NCBI RefSeq assembly: GCF_019649055.1 | Contig: NW_026570408.1 | Span: 1-64,000 of the forward strand | Direction of reading: 5' to 3' | Source: Paramacrobiotus metropolitanus | Taxonomy: Eukaryota; Tardigrada; Eutardigrada; Parachela; Macrobiotidae | DNA: 64,000 bases | Shown: one piece after another, positions 36,770 through 47,322 of the stretch | Layout: every line of letters begins with the position of its first letter | How positions within the stretch are numbered: the stretch's first letter is position 1 | The notes under the pieces: generated by a model | The model's database searches: none | What the model saw: the letters and a program-made list of their open reading frames with translations, nothing else | Told to the model about the DNA's origin: nothing | Made by a program: the position numbers and the translations under genes

Positions 36770-37460
36770 CCAAACGGCTTATTTGCATTAAGGGAAGTGG
36801 CTCGGTACATGGTACCAAATTCGCGTACATGCACGAAAAACTTTCACTTTCGCGCATTCCCAAACACATTTTTGTTTCGGCTTATGACATTCTATAGCCA
36901 GAAGATTTTTATACACTGGCGTGAAAACCGTTTGTGCGCGCAACGTCCGGTTCGGGAGTTATGGCTGTTAGAAAATTCCAAAAAATTTAAATTCATTCAG
37001 GTGTACCAAATCTCCTTCAAATTTTGCATGTAAATGTAGATGGCCATGAAGGTCGTTTTTACCCCGATCCAGACTTCCATGCTTTTTTTCAAATTTTAGA
37101 ATGAATTTTAAACTTTTTGAAATTCATTTTAAAATTTGAAAAACATGCTAGAACAGTGGATCGGTGTAAAAACTATCTTCATGGCCATATGCATTTATGT
37201 GCAAAATTGAGAAAGATCGGTCCATAATGAGACTTTTGGTACACCTGAATGAATTTAAATTTTTTGGAATTTTCTAACAGCCATAACTCCCGAACCGGAC
37301 GTTGCGCGCACAAACGGTTTTCACGCCAGTGTGGACAAATCTTCTGGCTACAGAATGCCATAAGCCGAAACAAAAATGTGTTTGGGAGTGCGCGAAAATA
37401 AAAGTTTTCGTGCATGTACGCGAATTCGGTACCATGTAGCGGGTCACTTCCCTTAAGGTG
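36770..37460. repeat. foldback element, copy at 37 kb
   Basis: Two inverted arms (about 36785-37090 and 37135-37455) flank an AT-rich centre at about 37085-37135. The left tip is TTAAGGGAAGTGGCTCGGTACATGG and the right tip has TAGCGGGTCACTTCCCTTAA, so the tips differ from copy 1 in the same positions on both arms. Internal landmarks (CACTTTCGCG, CCCAAACACA, CGTTTGTGCGCGCAACGTCC, GGTGTACCAA) are shared. The frames on both strands inside it are repeat artefacts. Confidence 0.75.
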
Positions 37461-39034
37461 AAAACCGTTTGTTTGCGTACAATCCAGTTGGGAAGTTAAG
37501 GCTGAAGTAAATTCAAAATCGGTGAGATACTGCGGACAGAATTATAAAGAAATATGCCCTAAAAATTTTAACGTGTACGAACTGTACTGTAGGTAACAAT
37601 AATATGCACTGATATTATGTGTTGGTGGATAGTGGATACTAATAGCCAAATACTAAAAACCTGGAAAACTAGCGGAAATTGCGACGAGTTATTCAAGGTA
37701 TGCATTCAGTATTTCCAAAACGGCTGCTGCATTTTTTCTATAAAAATTTGTCTATAAGCGAAACATATGGAAGTAAGATTCTGGCACAAAATTAAACAAT
37801 ATCGGTTGAAAATAGAAACGTGCCGGCACTGTGCGTACGTTGACTGCAAACAATGTTTAAGAATATGAATTAAATATTTGGCCTATGCTGTGAAACCGTA
37901 ATTCTTCCACAACACGCGATTATGCGAAACCAATAGATAACCTATAAAGATTCGGGTGGGTAAATGTATAACTTGGATTACTCATTCCCGACGAATCCCG
38001 TCACCATATACTTTATGCAAGTTCCTCCATGTATCTCGCTTCTTGCATGCTGGTTATGGTTTTGCATGCTGGTTATGGTTTTGCAACTTCTGTATCTTGC
38101 CTATTGTTACTCTATCTGTCGTGTATCCCTTACGTATTCTGTCAATAGTATTATTTTTCTTTCTTGCCGGTCAAAGGAATGTATGTGGAATACACTAAAG
38201 ATCCCACACTAATACGGTGAGATACCATAGCAAAACTGCAAAAAGAGGGTGGAAGAAAAGTAAGGACACAGGAAGGATGTGCACAGAAAAGCTTGCCCGC
38301 ACTACCGGTCCGCTCCATGATGAAAACAGAAAGTTTGTTATCCGTTTTAAATGAGAATGCACTTTGATCAATTTATTTGGTTTAACTGTTTTAATTTTAT
38401 TAAATTAAACGATCACTCTGTACTGTAAACTGTTGCACATAATTTTATTTTCAGATAAAGGATACTGGTTGAACAGGTGCAGTACGAGTACTTGTATAAG
38501 CGTTTGTTTGCGCTAGAAAACTATGCATATAAGTAATCGGTATTTGCATTAGTTGGCGGACTTCACATGCAATATTGTTCAGCAAATTTTGAACTAACCG
38601 AGGTACGTATGCGCAACGGCAATAAAATTAAATCACATTAGATGAATTTCCAGTTGGTACGTCTGTTAAACCTTTAACTTCGCGAACCGGCACACTATTT
38701 TTGCAGTTAAGCCAACGCTCATTATGCAACAAATATGAATTTACTTAACTAGAATCCATTAGACACTACACGCTTCCGCATCGGCGATTTATACCGCATG
38801 CACCATGTATGTGAATACTGTATGCCACCGTTGCAGCTGTTTTTATAGAGAAAGCATTGGCTAGACTGGATTGTGTAATTGTTCGATCGCAATTCGGCTG
38901 GTTCTCAACACCAAACCACGAACGATATTAATTAAACAGCATGTATTACGATTTTTATTCCCCATCAAGCGGAAGTGAACGCCCGTGCCAACGCCCAAAC
39001 GGCAAAACATTCTCCGACCATATTAGTCGGAGAA
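37461..39034. other. intergenic, one small tandem duplication
   Basis: No gene recognised in about 1.5 kb. A 20-bp unit, TGCATGCTGGTTATGGTTT, is repeated twice in tandem near 38044-38083. Confidence 0.35.
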
Positions 39035-39043
39035 TATATAAAG
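39035..39043 (+). promoter_or_regulatory. TATA box of the 39-kb chitin-binding gene
   Basis: TATATAAAG lies about 100 bp upstream of the ATG at 39142, just after a short inverted repeat TCTCCGACCATATTAGTCGGAGA (39011-39033). Confidence 0.6.
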
Positions 39044-39141
39044 CGTTGTTATTTCCTTTAGACAGCATCATTCGCCACTCACGGTCTACTTCTAACTTCC
39101 GATAAGAAGCAGCAGATTCGCCTAAAACCAGCGCCGGCATC

Positions 39142-39953
39142 ATGAAATCTCTTTTCGTTATTCTTGTCATCGTTGCCACGTCTTCGGCTGCCAGCCTCAA
39201 GGTAAAACTGAACTATTACTTAACTGAAGTGTTAGGGTTGTTCTGAATGCATACTGTAATAATATAAGAGTTGAAGTCGGACCGCCTACTTTATTTTATC
39301 CAGGCTAAGCGCGCTGTCAAAACTCAGAATCCGTTGGCTTTCGGGGCGTTGGATCAGCTGCGTGGACGCACCAAACTGAGCGTGCCCGATCAGTACAACC
39401 TGATTGCCACCGCGCGCGCCGGTCAGGATTATCCCAACAATGTTGCCATTCCGCAGACGACATTCGACTGCGGCAGCACTCATCAGCCTGGTTTCTACGC
39501 CGATCCTTCCCCAGCCTCCCGCTGCCAAGGTATCACATTAAGCTACACTCCCTCCTATTCAAAGGTCACAATTTGTATTCTTGCAGTCTTTCACCGCTGC
39601 GACATCAACGGCAACCAGACCTCTTACCTTTGCCCCAATATGAGCGTACGTCGACGCACGCTCAGATTCGTTGATAAATGGATGCTGATTGGTCGTTCTG
39701 TTTGCAGGTGTTCAACCAGATCACCCTGGTCTGCAACTGGTGGTTCGACGTGGACTGCAGCAAGGCCGCCTCTTTCTATGACTACTCCAACAGCCGTCTC
39801 TACCAGGGCGCCGATGTGCCACTGCTGGATGACGTTGTCCGAAAGATGACCGGTGCCGCTGCGTCCGGCCGTGTGCAGGTTGCCGCCGCTCCGGCTCCGG
39901 AGGAAGCCGCACCTGCTGAAGCTGCTCCCGCTGACGGTGAAGCCGCTGCATAG
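39142..39953 (+). CDS. secreted chitin-binding protein (single CBM14 domain), 4 exons
   Basis: Exons 39142-39201, 39304-39529, 39587-39645 and 39708-39953 join in frame to 196 residues. The signal peptide MKSLFVILVIVATSSAAS is followed by KAKR, a possible furin-type site. One chitin-binding type-2 domain follows, with six cysteines in FDCGSTHQPGFYADP, SRCQVFHRCDINGN, YLCPN, LVCNWWFDVDCS. The QPGFYAD and CNWW blocks are highly typical of arthropod-type single-domain peritrophin-like proteins. The C-terminus ends in an Ala/Pro/Glu-rich tail. It acts outside the cell in cuticle or lining matrix. Codon use is more GC-rich than its flanks, as for a well-expressed gene. Confidence 0.9.
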
Positions 39954-40599
39954 TAGATCATGGGGAAATGCTCATCGCACTGGCTATGGTGCCTACTAAG
40001 TTCTTGCGATCTGCTCAACCAGCTGCACAGATTTTTGTAAAACTGCAATTGTGTAACAGTGATTATGCTATAGTGATAGCGACTGCTGCCTGTATCTGTA
40101 TGAAACCATAAAGTGGAACAAAGATCACTGATTCAAAAAAACAATTACATGTACTAATACACAGGAAAAACTAATGAAATGGCTGATATTACGAAAGTTT
40201 ACGTACCACTTCGTACTATCGTAACCAAAACTGCTTCCTGACTGCTGTAGTAGTTAGTAACTATTGTTAATGGTATAATTATATGTATCAATATTTGCAC
40301 TCTTTTTGAATATGTGCAAATGGAACCCTTTTCAACTTTTGCACGAAAAAGCACATTACCATTGTACGATTAGACGATGCGGGTACCACGTATTAACCTA
40401 ATAGACATGCATGTCACCAAACTCAAAGCGATAATATTGCAAGACTGCATAACTAGATTGTACCACGGCTATTTGCACCAAGCCAGGTTTCTCTTAAAAG
40501 CACATTACGATTGTTGGCATTATACAGTTCTACGATTGTACCACGCATTAAGCAACTATACATAACATTTCAGTAGCGTAACACCGAGTCAGATTTCTA
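39954..40599. other. intergenic, nothing recognised
   Basis: 3' flank of the chitin-binding gene (ACCATAAAG near 40105 may serve as a weak poly-A signal). No further gene. Confidence 0.3.
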
Positions 40600-40975
40600 C
40601 TACGTTTTCTCTAAATCTAAAGAAGTTTTTAAAAGTTTTCGAAGTTCTTTTGAAATTCGACCCGCGTGGTGTAAGCTGGGTTTTTTGAAAAACGATCTTC
40701 ATGGCAGTGTTCGTTTTCGTACTAAATTTGAAGATCGCTTGATAATGAGACTTTTAGTAAACCTCTAAGCGGTTAAGTCTTTTGGAATTCTAGAGAACTT
40801 ATAATTTCCCAGCCGGATGTTACATGCACAAAGGTTTTCACGGGAATGTATTCAAACTATTTGGCTGCAGAATTTCGTAAAGCAATTCGAAATTGTGTTT
40901 GGGAAACGAAAATGTTTTTTCATGTACACGAATTAGGCACCATGTACTGTACTAGCGCACTTTCCTTAACTAGAA
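40600..40975. repeat. foldback family, single diverged arm
   Basis: GATCTTCATGGCAGTGTTCGTTTTCG, GATAATGAGACTTTTAGTAAACC, CCAGCCGGATGTTACATGCAC, GTGTTTGGGA and GGCACCATGTACTGTACTAGCG follow the arm order of the 37-kb copy, ending in TTTCCTTAA. Only one arm is present. Confidence 0.6.
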
Positions 40976-41535
40976 CTCGGATCAGTAACCCATCTTGATT
41001 CTCGGCATGTGCGTTGAAGTCTTATTGAATTTTCAATGTCAGTTTTTCAGTTAGATTGTAGTGACACATAGAGGTTGGTGTAAGTGAAGTCCACACTACG
41101 TATTGCGACTGCACATTTGTAATTCAGGTAGCTACTTTCTTAAGCAACTGAAACTGATAGGAACGCCCTACTGGAGCAACTGGAGGCCGGAACTGACGAG
41201 CTGAACTGGTTCTTTTCGTCCGTTTAACTGGAGCTCCTCTTCTTTAGATGAAATATGCAACATGCTTTAGCCCCCCAACTCGAATCTGATATGACGTAAA
41301 AAATGCACAACCGGCGAATAACTGCCCGCTCGATTTTATCACTGAGCATCACACGGTAGCGTTCGAAGAACACAGAAATTTCCACGGCAGTTGTTACTAA
41401 CTTTTTTAAATCAGATAATGATTACTGTAGCCTTTCAAAGTTATGTTTATTGAGTTAGGAAGGATGGAAACTACCAGCGGTGCTTGATAAACAAGTGCAA
41501 AGGTGACATGCAGGCTTTGTCGCTGCCGACGCGGA
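40976..41535. other. upstream region of peptide copy B, duplicated segment
   Basis: Contains diverged counterparts of text at 34085-34300 (for example GCACATTTGTAATTCAGGTAGCTACTTTC and CCAACTCGAATCTGATATGACGTAAAAAAT), supporting duplication of the peptide gene with its upstream DNA. No gene recognised. Confidence 0.35.
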
Positions 41536-41542
41536 TATATAG
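41536..41542 (+). promoter_or_regulatory. TATA box of peptide copy B
   Basis: GCGGATATATAG lies about 155 bp before the ATG at 41691, as in copy A. Confidence 0.55.
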
Positions 41543-41690
41543 TCGGCTTGGATTCTTTAATGTACCAAGTACTACAAACTGTCATTTGCGTGTAACAAAC
41601 CGTATTTCGTTGGCATTACACACGCTGAGCGTTCTTTTCGTTCTTCGGTTACAGTTTACAACCAACCTAGTTAAGCTCCGTACTTGCAAC

Positions 41691-42040
41691 ATGTTCCGCA
41701 GTCTCGTCGTGCTTTTCCTCGTGATCGCTGTTCTGGTAAGTATTAAAATTTATGCTATGTAGAATTGTACAGAGAACAAGAACATATCACCAGCAATGTC
41801 TTGCGCAGGCTGGAGTTTGTTTAGTATCTGTACATTGGGGAAACCACACACTTTGTAGCGCTCACAGTTTTTCACAAATCGTTATGGTGATGTTGTGTGG
41901 TGTAATAGGTTGCAATTGGCGAATGCTGTCGCCAGGCGAATGAAGGATGTTCCAGCAATCAGTACGAGGACTGCTGTCCAGGTCTGAAGTGTGACCAAAG
42001 TGGTGCCGGAGGCTTCTCTGGATTCTGTCGCCGTCAGTGA
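41691..42040 (+). CDS. small cysteine-rich knottin-like secreted peptide, copy B (2 exons)
   Basis: Exon 1 is 41691-41735 and exon 2 is 41909-42040; together 58 residues, the same lengths as copy A. The signal exon differs from A at two residues and the mature part at about eight, none of them cysteine. The seven-cysteine layout (CC, C, CC, C, C) and the terminal RRQ are kept. The intron (173 bp, phase 0) is less conserved than the exons, which suggests selection on the protein. No function can be assigned beyond a disulfide-rich secreted peptide. Confidence 0.8.
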
Positions 42041-43271
42041 TTGCACATACTTGGATTAGGCAACTTCCACTGTACAGGGGCGTCAAAATATCTGCTGAGC
42101 CCAACAGAAATTCATCAATGCACATAAATTTTCCTTATTGTAAAAATTCGTTTTGCTTGGAATTTTACATAACGATATGCCTTAGAAACTGTTTGCGCTT
42201 AATACGTTCCGCCGTTAATACGTTAATACGTTTTGTATAATTACCGTAAAGGTCGAAATTAATGACGTGACGGTTAACCGCGTTCCGTGATTTCTGTCCA
42301 TAGCCATACACGTGGATACACAACGAAAGGTTTAAAAATAATCGCCAAATGTGTTGAATATGTTGAAATCCAGGCATGCATTAATTTTATACATCAGTCA
42401 CAATTCCAGTAATAGGCATAGGATCAAGCACCTTAAATTTAGGTTTTCGTTTCTGCTTTGGCGTTTCTGCTAACGCTGGCCATTTGAATGCAAATACAAA
42501 TACAAGTACCTATAAAAATAGTGTGAGAAATATCATATGGTTGGCGAAAAAAACAGGCGCTTGATGCAAATCAAAGTACACTCGCTTTCTGTAGATTGTC
42601 GTATAATTAATTCATTGTTAGTGCTGTCAATCGAAGACACTCAACGCGGACAATTCCTTTGACACTGCAACGGTGATCTCATTTAACGCTTCGAAGAAAC
42701 ACCTGTGTGTACTGAAAAACTGAATTACTGTAGCCCCTGCAAAAACAAAAGCAAAAGGTATACTTCGGTCATCCAAAAATATTAAAACCGGGAGTGAGAC
42801 AAACACAGCTTTGGTCTACGGAAATATGTAGAGACCTCCCCAGTAAGGAAATCTGGCAGTGTGGCGTAGTGTATTATATGATGCGGATTCACGAATGCAG
42901 TTCTTTATTATTCATTACCAAAAAATGGGTAGGACAAGCAATACTTTAAGTATGTTTATTTTTTGCTCCCCCATTTTAGGTATTTCTTCTCGTTGTCTTT
43001 GTACAGTACAAGTAAAAGGTACATTTCCTGATACCGCGTATATCCTTGCACGGTTCCCGGTAGATTCTCAGATAACAGCAGCTCCTTTACCAGTGACAAT
43101 ATTGATTATGACGTCGTTGTACATAGATGGTTCTACCTTGGGTGAATTGTGAAATGTCAGACGACTGAAAATGTGCCTAACCAAAGAAAACAAAAATTCC
43201 GCCATTTGATGCAGTTTGGCAAGTTGAATATTGCATGGCTAGACGGAAAGGCCGCGTGTCATGTATGTTTG
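42041..43271. other. intergenic, nothing recognised up to the LTR element
   Basis: No gene recognised. The open frame at 42859-43152 has no domain. The last five bases (43267-43271, GTTTG) are one copy of the target duplication of the LTR element. Confidence 0.35.
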
Positions 43272-43382
43272 TGTAGTGTATGCCATAGCAACACTCATGA
43301 TGTTGTCCTCTGTAATATTAATTGCTCAGTTGAATAGCGCGCTGAAAGTCTAAATTAATAAATCGTATTAGCGTACACGACA
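43272..43382 (+). repeat. left LTR, 111 bp
   Basis: TG...CA ends, with an AATAAA at 43357. One base differs from the right LTR. Confidence 0.9.
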
Positions 43383-43459
43383 GTGGCGTGAATGGATAGA
43401 GAATTCTGAGTTACGGTCAGATTGGAAAGGGGAATTGTTATACCATAACGCACTGCACC

Positions 43460-44230
43460 ATGCCTACGACGAGATCGCAGACAGCTCTGGCGACAGTTCC
43501 TTCGCATTCTGCGATGGAGCGATTTGATCCAGACAACACAGACTGGGGTGCATGGAAGCAGCGTTTTGACAACTTCGTCGTCCTGTTGGATGTACAGGAT
43601 GATAAGAAAGTCAACTTACTGGTGGAAAGTTTGGAGCGCAAAGCCTTCGAGTCCCTGTACCAAGTATGCTATCCGCAGAAGATTAAAGAGTTTACAGTGG
43701 AGCAGTTGATATACAAGCTGGATCGCTTGTACGTCAAGCAGACATCAAAACATTACGAAAGGTCACAATTCTTCCGTCTCACCCAGCAACAAGGAGAAAG
43801 CCTTGTCGAATACAGCAACCGCCTCCGGGCGAAGTCAATCAACTGTGAGTTTACTGGAACGATATTGGACGAGATGCTGCTAGCTGCTTTCCTGGGCGGA
43901 ATCCAACGGGAGAAGACGCGACAGCACCTGTACAGCAGGGAGCCAACCAGCATAGAGGGAGCGCTGGCCGATGCGCAGAAGTTTGAAAGCAGAATGGAGG
44001 AGAAGGATGAAAGGGTGATGGCCGTAAGGGGCAAAGGACCGAAAGGGGTAACGTGCACAGGATGCGGAGGACACCACCTCGTAAAAGATTGTTGGTACAA
44101 AAATATGACGTGTAATAAGTGTGGCATAAAGGGCCACTTACAAAGAATGTGTGGTGGAAAATCCAATTATGTTTATGAAGAACCGGATAATGTTAACGAG
44201 ATAGTTAAGTACACCGATATTTTTGATTAA
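43460..44230 (+). CDS. retrotransposon gag protein (capsid plus two zinc knuckles)
   Basis: An uninterrupted frame of 256 residues starting at ATG 43460, 77 bp after the left LTR, and ending 24 bp before the polypurine tract. Residues 20-60 include DWGAWKQRFDNFVVLL, and 75-120 include FTVEQLIYKLDRLYVKQ and FFRLTQQQGESLVEYSNRLR, the pattern of Ty3/gypsy-type capsid domains. Two zinc knuckles follow: CTGCGGHHLVKDC (CX2CX3HX4C) and CNKCGIKGHLQRMC (the classic CX2CX4HX4C). The product would package element RNA into cytoplasmic particles. The frame is intact, as expected if the element moved recently. Confidence 0.88.
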   Translation: MPTTRSQTALATVPSHSAMERFDPDNTDWGAWKQRFDNFVVLLDVQDDKKVNLLVESLERKAFESLYQVCYPQKIKEFTVEQLIYKLDRLYVKQTSKHYERSQFFRLTQQQGESLVEYSNRLRAKSINCEFTGTILDEMLLAAFLGGIQREKTRQHLYSREPTSIEGALADAQKFESRMEEKDERVMAVRGKGPKGVTCTGCGGHHLVKDCWYKNMTCNKCGIKGHLQRMCGGKSNYVYEEPDNVNEIVKYTDIFD

Positions 44231-44265
44231 CGAGCTGTTTTCCTTTTTTTTTTTAGAAAGGAAGG

Positions 44266-44376
44266 TGTAGTGTATGCCATAGCAACACTCATGATGTTGT
44301 CCTCTGTAATATTAACTGCTCAGTTGAATAGCGCGCTGAAAGTCTAAATTAATAAATCGTATTAGCGTACACGACA
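44266..44376 (+). repeat. right LTR, 111 bp
   Basis: Directly follows AGAAAGGAAGG and is followed by GTTTG, the second copy of the target duplication. Confidence 0.9.
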
Positions 44377-44525
44377 GTTTGCTCCTATATTTTTATGCAT
44401 ACCATCGCGCATTTGGTGCATTACAGAAGCGAGACAAACGGCGCTGTGAAAACTACAAACTCCAGTAGTCGGTAGCTACACAGTACAGAATTTTAGACAG
44501 TTTCCTATTCTTCGGAGTTTTGTTG

Positions 44526-46616
44526 ATGATGACCATGTTGAGCAGTCTGGGCATTATAGTGGCCTTTGCCATCCTCTCCATAGTGTACGGCCAGTGTCCG
44601 ACCATTCCTATTCTGATGCCCGCACAGCCAGTCGATGTGACAAAAGTAAGATCACTATTCGTGTGGTTGTAGCTGCACAGTGTAAGCCAGTACTTTGTCC
44701 GCCGTATTTATGAGAAGCAAGCGATAGAAGTAACAATAGTAAGATGCAGTATTTTGTGATATTACATGTTCGGCATCGATCTAAATTAGCCGACGAAGTT
44801 CTTTAACCGTACCGTAATACAATTCATCAAAACCGAATTGTCCTAAGAAACCTGAATCCCAGCATCCCATTTCCTTTGAGGTTAAACGAATGCTTTGCTT
44901 CTCGCTGAATTGTTTTTGGAACATATACCATGGTATACATACTACGCTAACTGTTTGCACTTTAACAATTTCCTCTAATCAACCAAAGCCGATAGAAAGT
45001 CGTTACATTCGTCAAAAGTAACAGGAACGAAACGTCAAAACCGTTCGTTCAAAACAGTGTGAGCATCCAGGTTTGCCGGAACTGAACTGGCGCATAGACA
45101 ATAAGAGGATTCTACTGTCTAACATTTCAATACTTCTCGTATAACCGTTGCATACAAGTTGACTGTTGTATTAATGGTGTGATACAACTAATTCACGAAA
45201 CTCGAATTTCACTGGCCTGGCCAGGCTCTATCGAGGCGAATTTTCGAATGTATCCTAACTGTACATTAACGCTAAGCGCGGAACGATAATCATCCTTAGT
45301 TCGACGCTTACCGCGTTCCGAGACTCCCGACCTTAATCGCATCGCGATACGGATTCGCGTACCGATCGAACATCAGAGAAAGGGCATTCTCTGCGTTGTT
45401 TTCCAATAGAAAACTTGAAAATGTTTTATTAATATTGTGTACAAGCTGTATAAAAACAATATTTATCACGTAATCGATTTTGAAAAGGTTCTGTCGTACT
45501 GTGAAACAACGCGGAGAACACCGTGTCTGTGGTGTCCGGTACGCGAGTGCATATTGTGAAAATGCCCGAATGAGAAAATAACGTCAAAGTATTCTTTCTA
45601 CTTTTGGTTTGACGCGCTCTTGACGTCCTTAAAGCGATCTCCGTATTCGTCTGCGGTTCAAAGCAATTTGGTAGCGCAGACAGCTGCGGTCTGCGCCAAA
45701 AGACGATTTCGATTGATCACCGCATGCGGTCACATAGTGATATCCAAATTTACGTTACTTTAACTGATGGTTGTACCTAATCTCCATTCAGACGGCTCAT
45801 CGTCTCGGCTTTGTCACTACCGCTTAAACTTTAAAGTTAGAATTTTGCAGGCGATAGGAATATGGTATGAGTACCGGCGCATGGACTACTCTCCTTTCGG
45901 GCCCTACGACCCAGTGGCGGATGCCGGGGCCTACTACAATGTGTGGATGAATGGAACGATCGTGGGTGCGCAGCCTGCTCAAGGACGTGTTGGTGGCGAT
46001 GTCACCTACACTGTAACCTGGATGTATAATGCTCTGCAGCCCGGAAACGCACCTACCGATCCGCTGACTTGCGGTGGTTGGTGAATGCAGGGAAACTATT
46101 CCTCCGATGGACGACGAACGGTGTTGGTACAGTTCGATGGTGACACTACGCTCAGTAAGTTAGAAGTTAAACCAGATCGTTAAACTGGGGTATATTTTAC
46201 ACTGTGCAAAAGTTAAAACATTTATTACGCAAGAGAAAAAGCCGTTTGATTGAACTGGAACGGTTTCTACTCTAGATAATTTTACCTACACGAATCTGTT
46301 CACCGACTACAAATTGGTGCAAATCCTGTTCCGCTGCGGTGTCTTCAACCCGGACGGCAAAAACTGCAACGAACCGTACTTCTGGATACACACCAGGATC
46401 CCGGGACCGCTGCTGACCACCACCCAAAAACAGTACATCGAGAATGCCGTCAATTACTACATGCCGCGAGCCAACTGTGGGAAATTCAAGTTTGCCGATA
46501 TCGCCCCGACAAAGTGGGATTTGACAAAGACTGGGCCGCCATGTAATTCCTCTGCCAACCAGCCACCGTTGCCCAAGGAAATCCGAGCAACTATGCCAGT
46601 TGCTTGGCCAAACTGA
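44526..46616 (+). pseudogene. lipocalin L3 with one in-frame stop in exon 2
   Basis: Exons 44526-44645, 45851-46154 and 46276-46616 have intact splice sites and keep frame overall (255 codon positions). The signal region includes MLSSLGIIVAFAILSIVYGQ, and exon 2 opens AIGIWYEYRRMDY (GxW). Exon 3 encodes NNFTYTNLFTDYKLVQILFRC and the family tail. However, a TGA at 46082-46084 interrupts exon 2 where intact paralogues have the Trp of VAIW. The rest of exon 2 and all of exon 3 remain open, and AATAAA lies at 46649, so the break is recent. It could be a new pseudogene, an assembly error, or read-through. Intron 1 is about 1.2 kb, longer than in other loci. The LTR element inserted 150 bp upstream of the ATG. 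Confidence 0.75.
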
Positions 46617-47245
46617 TGTTGTTCCCTGACCATAAGTCAGCTCTGAGCAATAAAACGCAAAGATTCTAGCCAACAATTCCTTAGCGTTTATATGATGTTT
46701 CTGTCTGAATCGATGTTTACTGCATTTTGAACAATGTTACGGCCATTATAAACAACATGCGGTTGCTCGCTATTGATATTAATAATAGCGATTTACAATT
46801 TTTACGGGTATTATCGTAAATGTGCGGCCATATATCTAGCGCGCTTTACTTTTTCACTTAACCTGTTATAACGCACACGTTATTGCATAAACGTCGGAAA
46901 GCCAAATAACTTTAACAGATAAATTAATTGATATCAAAGATTTAGACTTGGTAAAGCACCTAAGATATTTATGGAATTACTAGTATATATATATCAGTAT
47001 CAGTATTTTGGTAGCGATTCAACCAAAAATGCTTATTCATGGCACGTTAGTTTCAATGCGTTTTTTTCCGCAGATGCACAAACCGCAAATGGACAATTTT
47101 CTGCTGTTCTAAGTACTTCTACAAGTTTCCGGTGCTTGACTCTGCATATTCCACACCATATGCACGTCAATGCGCCTGCCGTTCGAGCAAAACATGTGCA
47201 AGTGTGTACCTACATACCTGGACGCTAAGACGCCGCTCAAGCCGG
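46617..47245. other. 3' flank of L3 and upstream region of L4
   Basis: AATAAA at 46649-46654 for L3. Sequence from about 47105 to 47230 closely resembles 54685-54800 upstream of L5 (ACAAGTTTCCxGTGCT, GCACGTCAATGCG), so the duplicated unit includes the promoter. Confidence 0.5.
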
Positions 47246-47254
47246 TATATAAAT
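47246..47254 (+). promoter_or_regulatory. TATA box of lipocalin L4
   Basis: TATATAAAT lies 77 bp before the ATG at 47323. The matching position upstream of L5 has GATATAAATGG. Confidence 0.6.
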
Positions 47255-47322
47255 CGGTTGCCAAAGTACGTTAAATATTACGTTAAACTCTATTTTCATG
47301 TACTGCTCAGTCTGCCGCAGCC

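Larger units (their letters stand above)
43272..44376 (+). mobile_element. complete gag-only LTR retrotransposon (1,105 bp)
   Basis: Two 111-bp direct repeats (43272-43382 and 44266-44376) begin TGTAGTGTATGCC, end CGTACACGACA and differ at one base (ATTGCTC versus ACTGCTC). They are flanked by the 5-bp duplication GTTTG at 43267-43271 and 44377-44381. TGGCGTGAATGG, one base after the left LTR (from 43384), is the likely primer-binding site, since it opens with the TGG complementary to a tRNA CCA end. A purine tract AGAAAGGAAGG (44255-44265) abuts the right LTR. AATAAA occurs inside each LTR (43357 in the left). The only gene is a gag; there is no protease, reverse transcriptase, RNase H or integrase. 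It must borrow enzymes from an autonomous relative. Near-identical LTRs imply a very young insertion. Confidence 0.93.

Noticed and set aside
36539-37033. 164-codon open frame
   Set aside because: Most of it lies in the foldback repeat and the same text on the opposite arm opens frames on both strands.
43753-44166. 137-codon minus-strand frame inside the LTR element
   Set aside because: Antisense shadow of gag; low-complexity and no domain.
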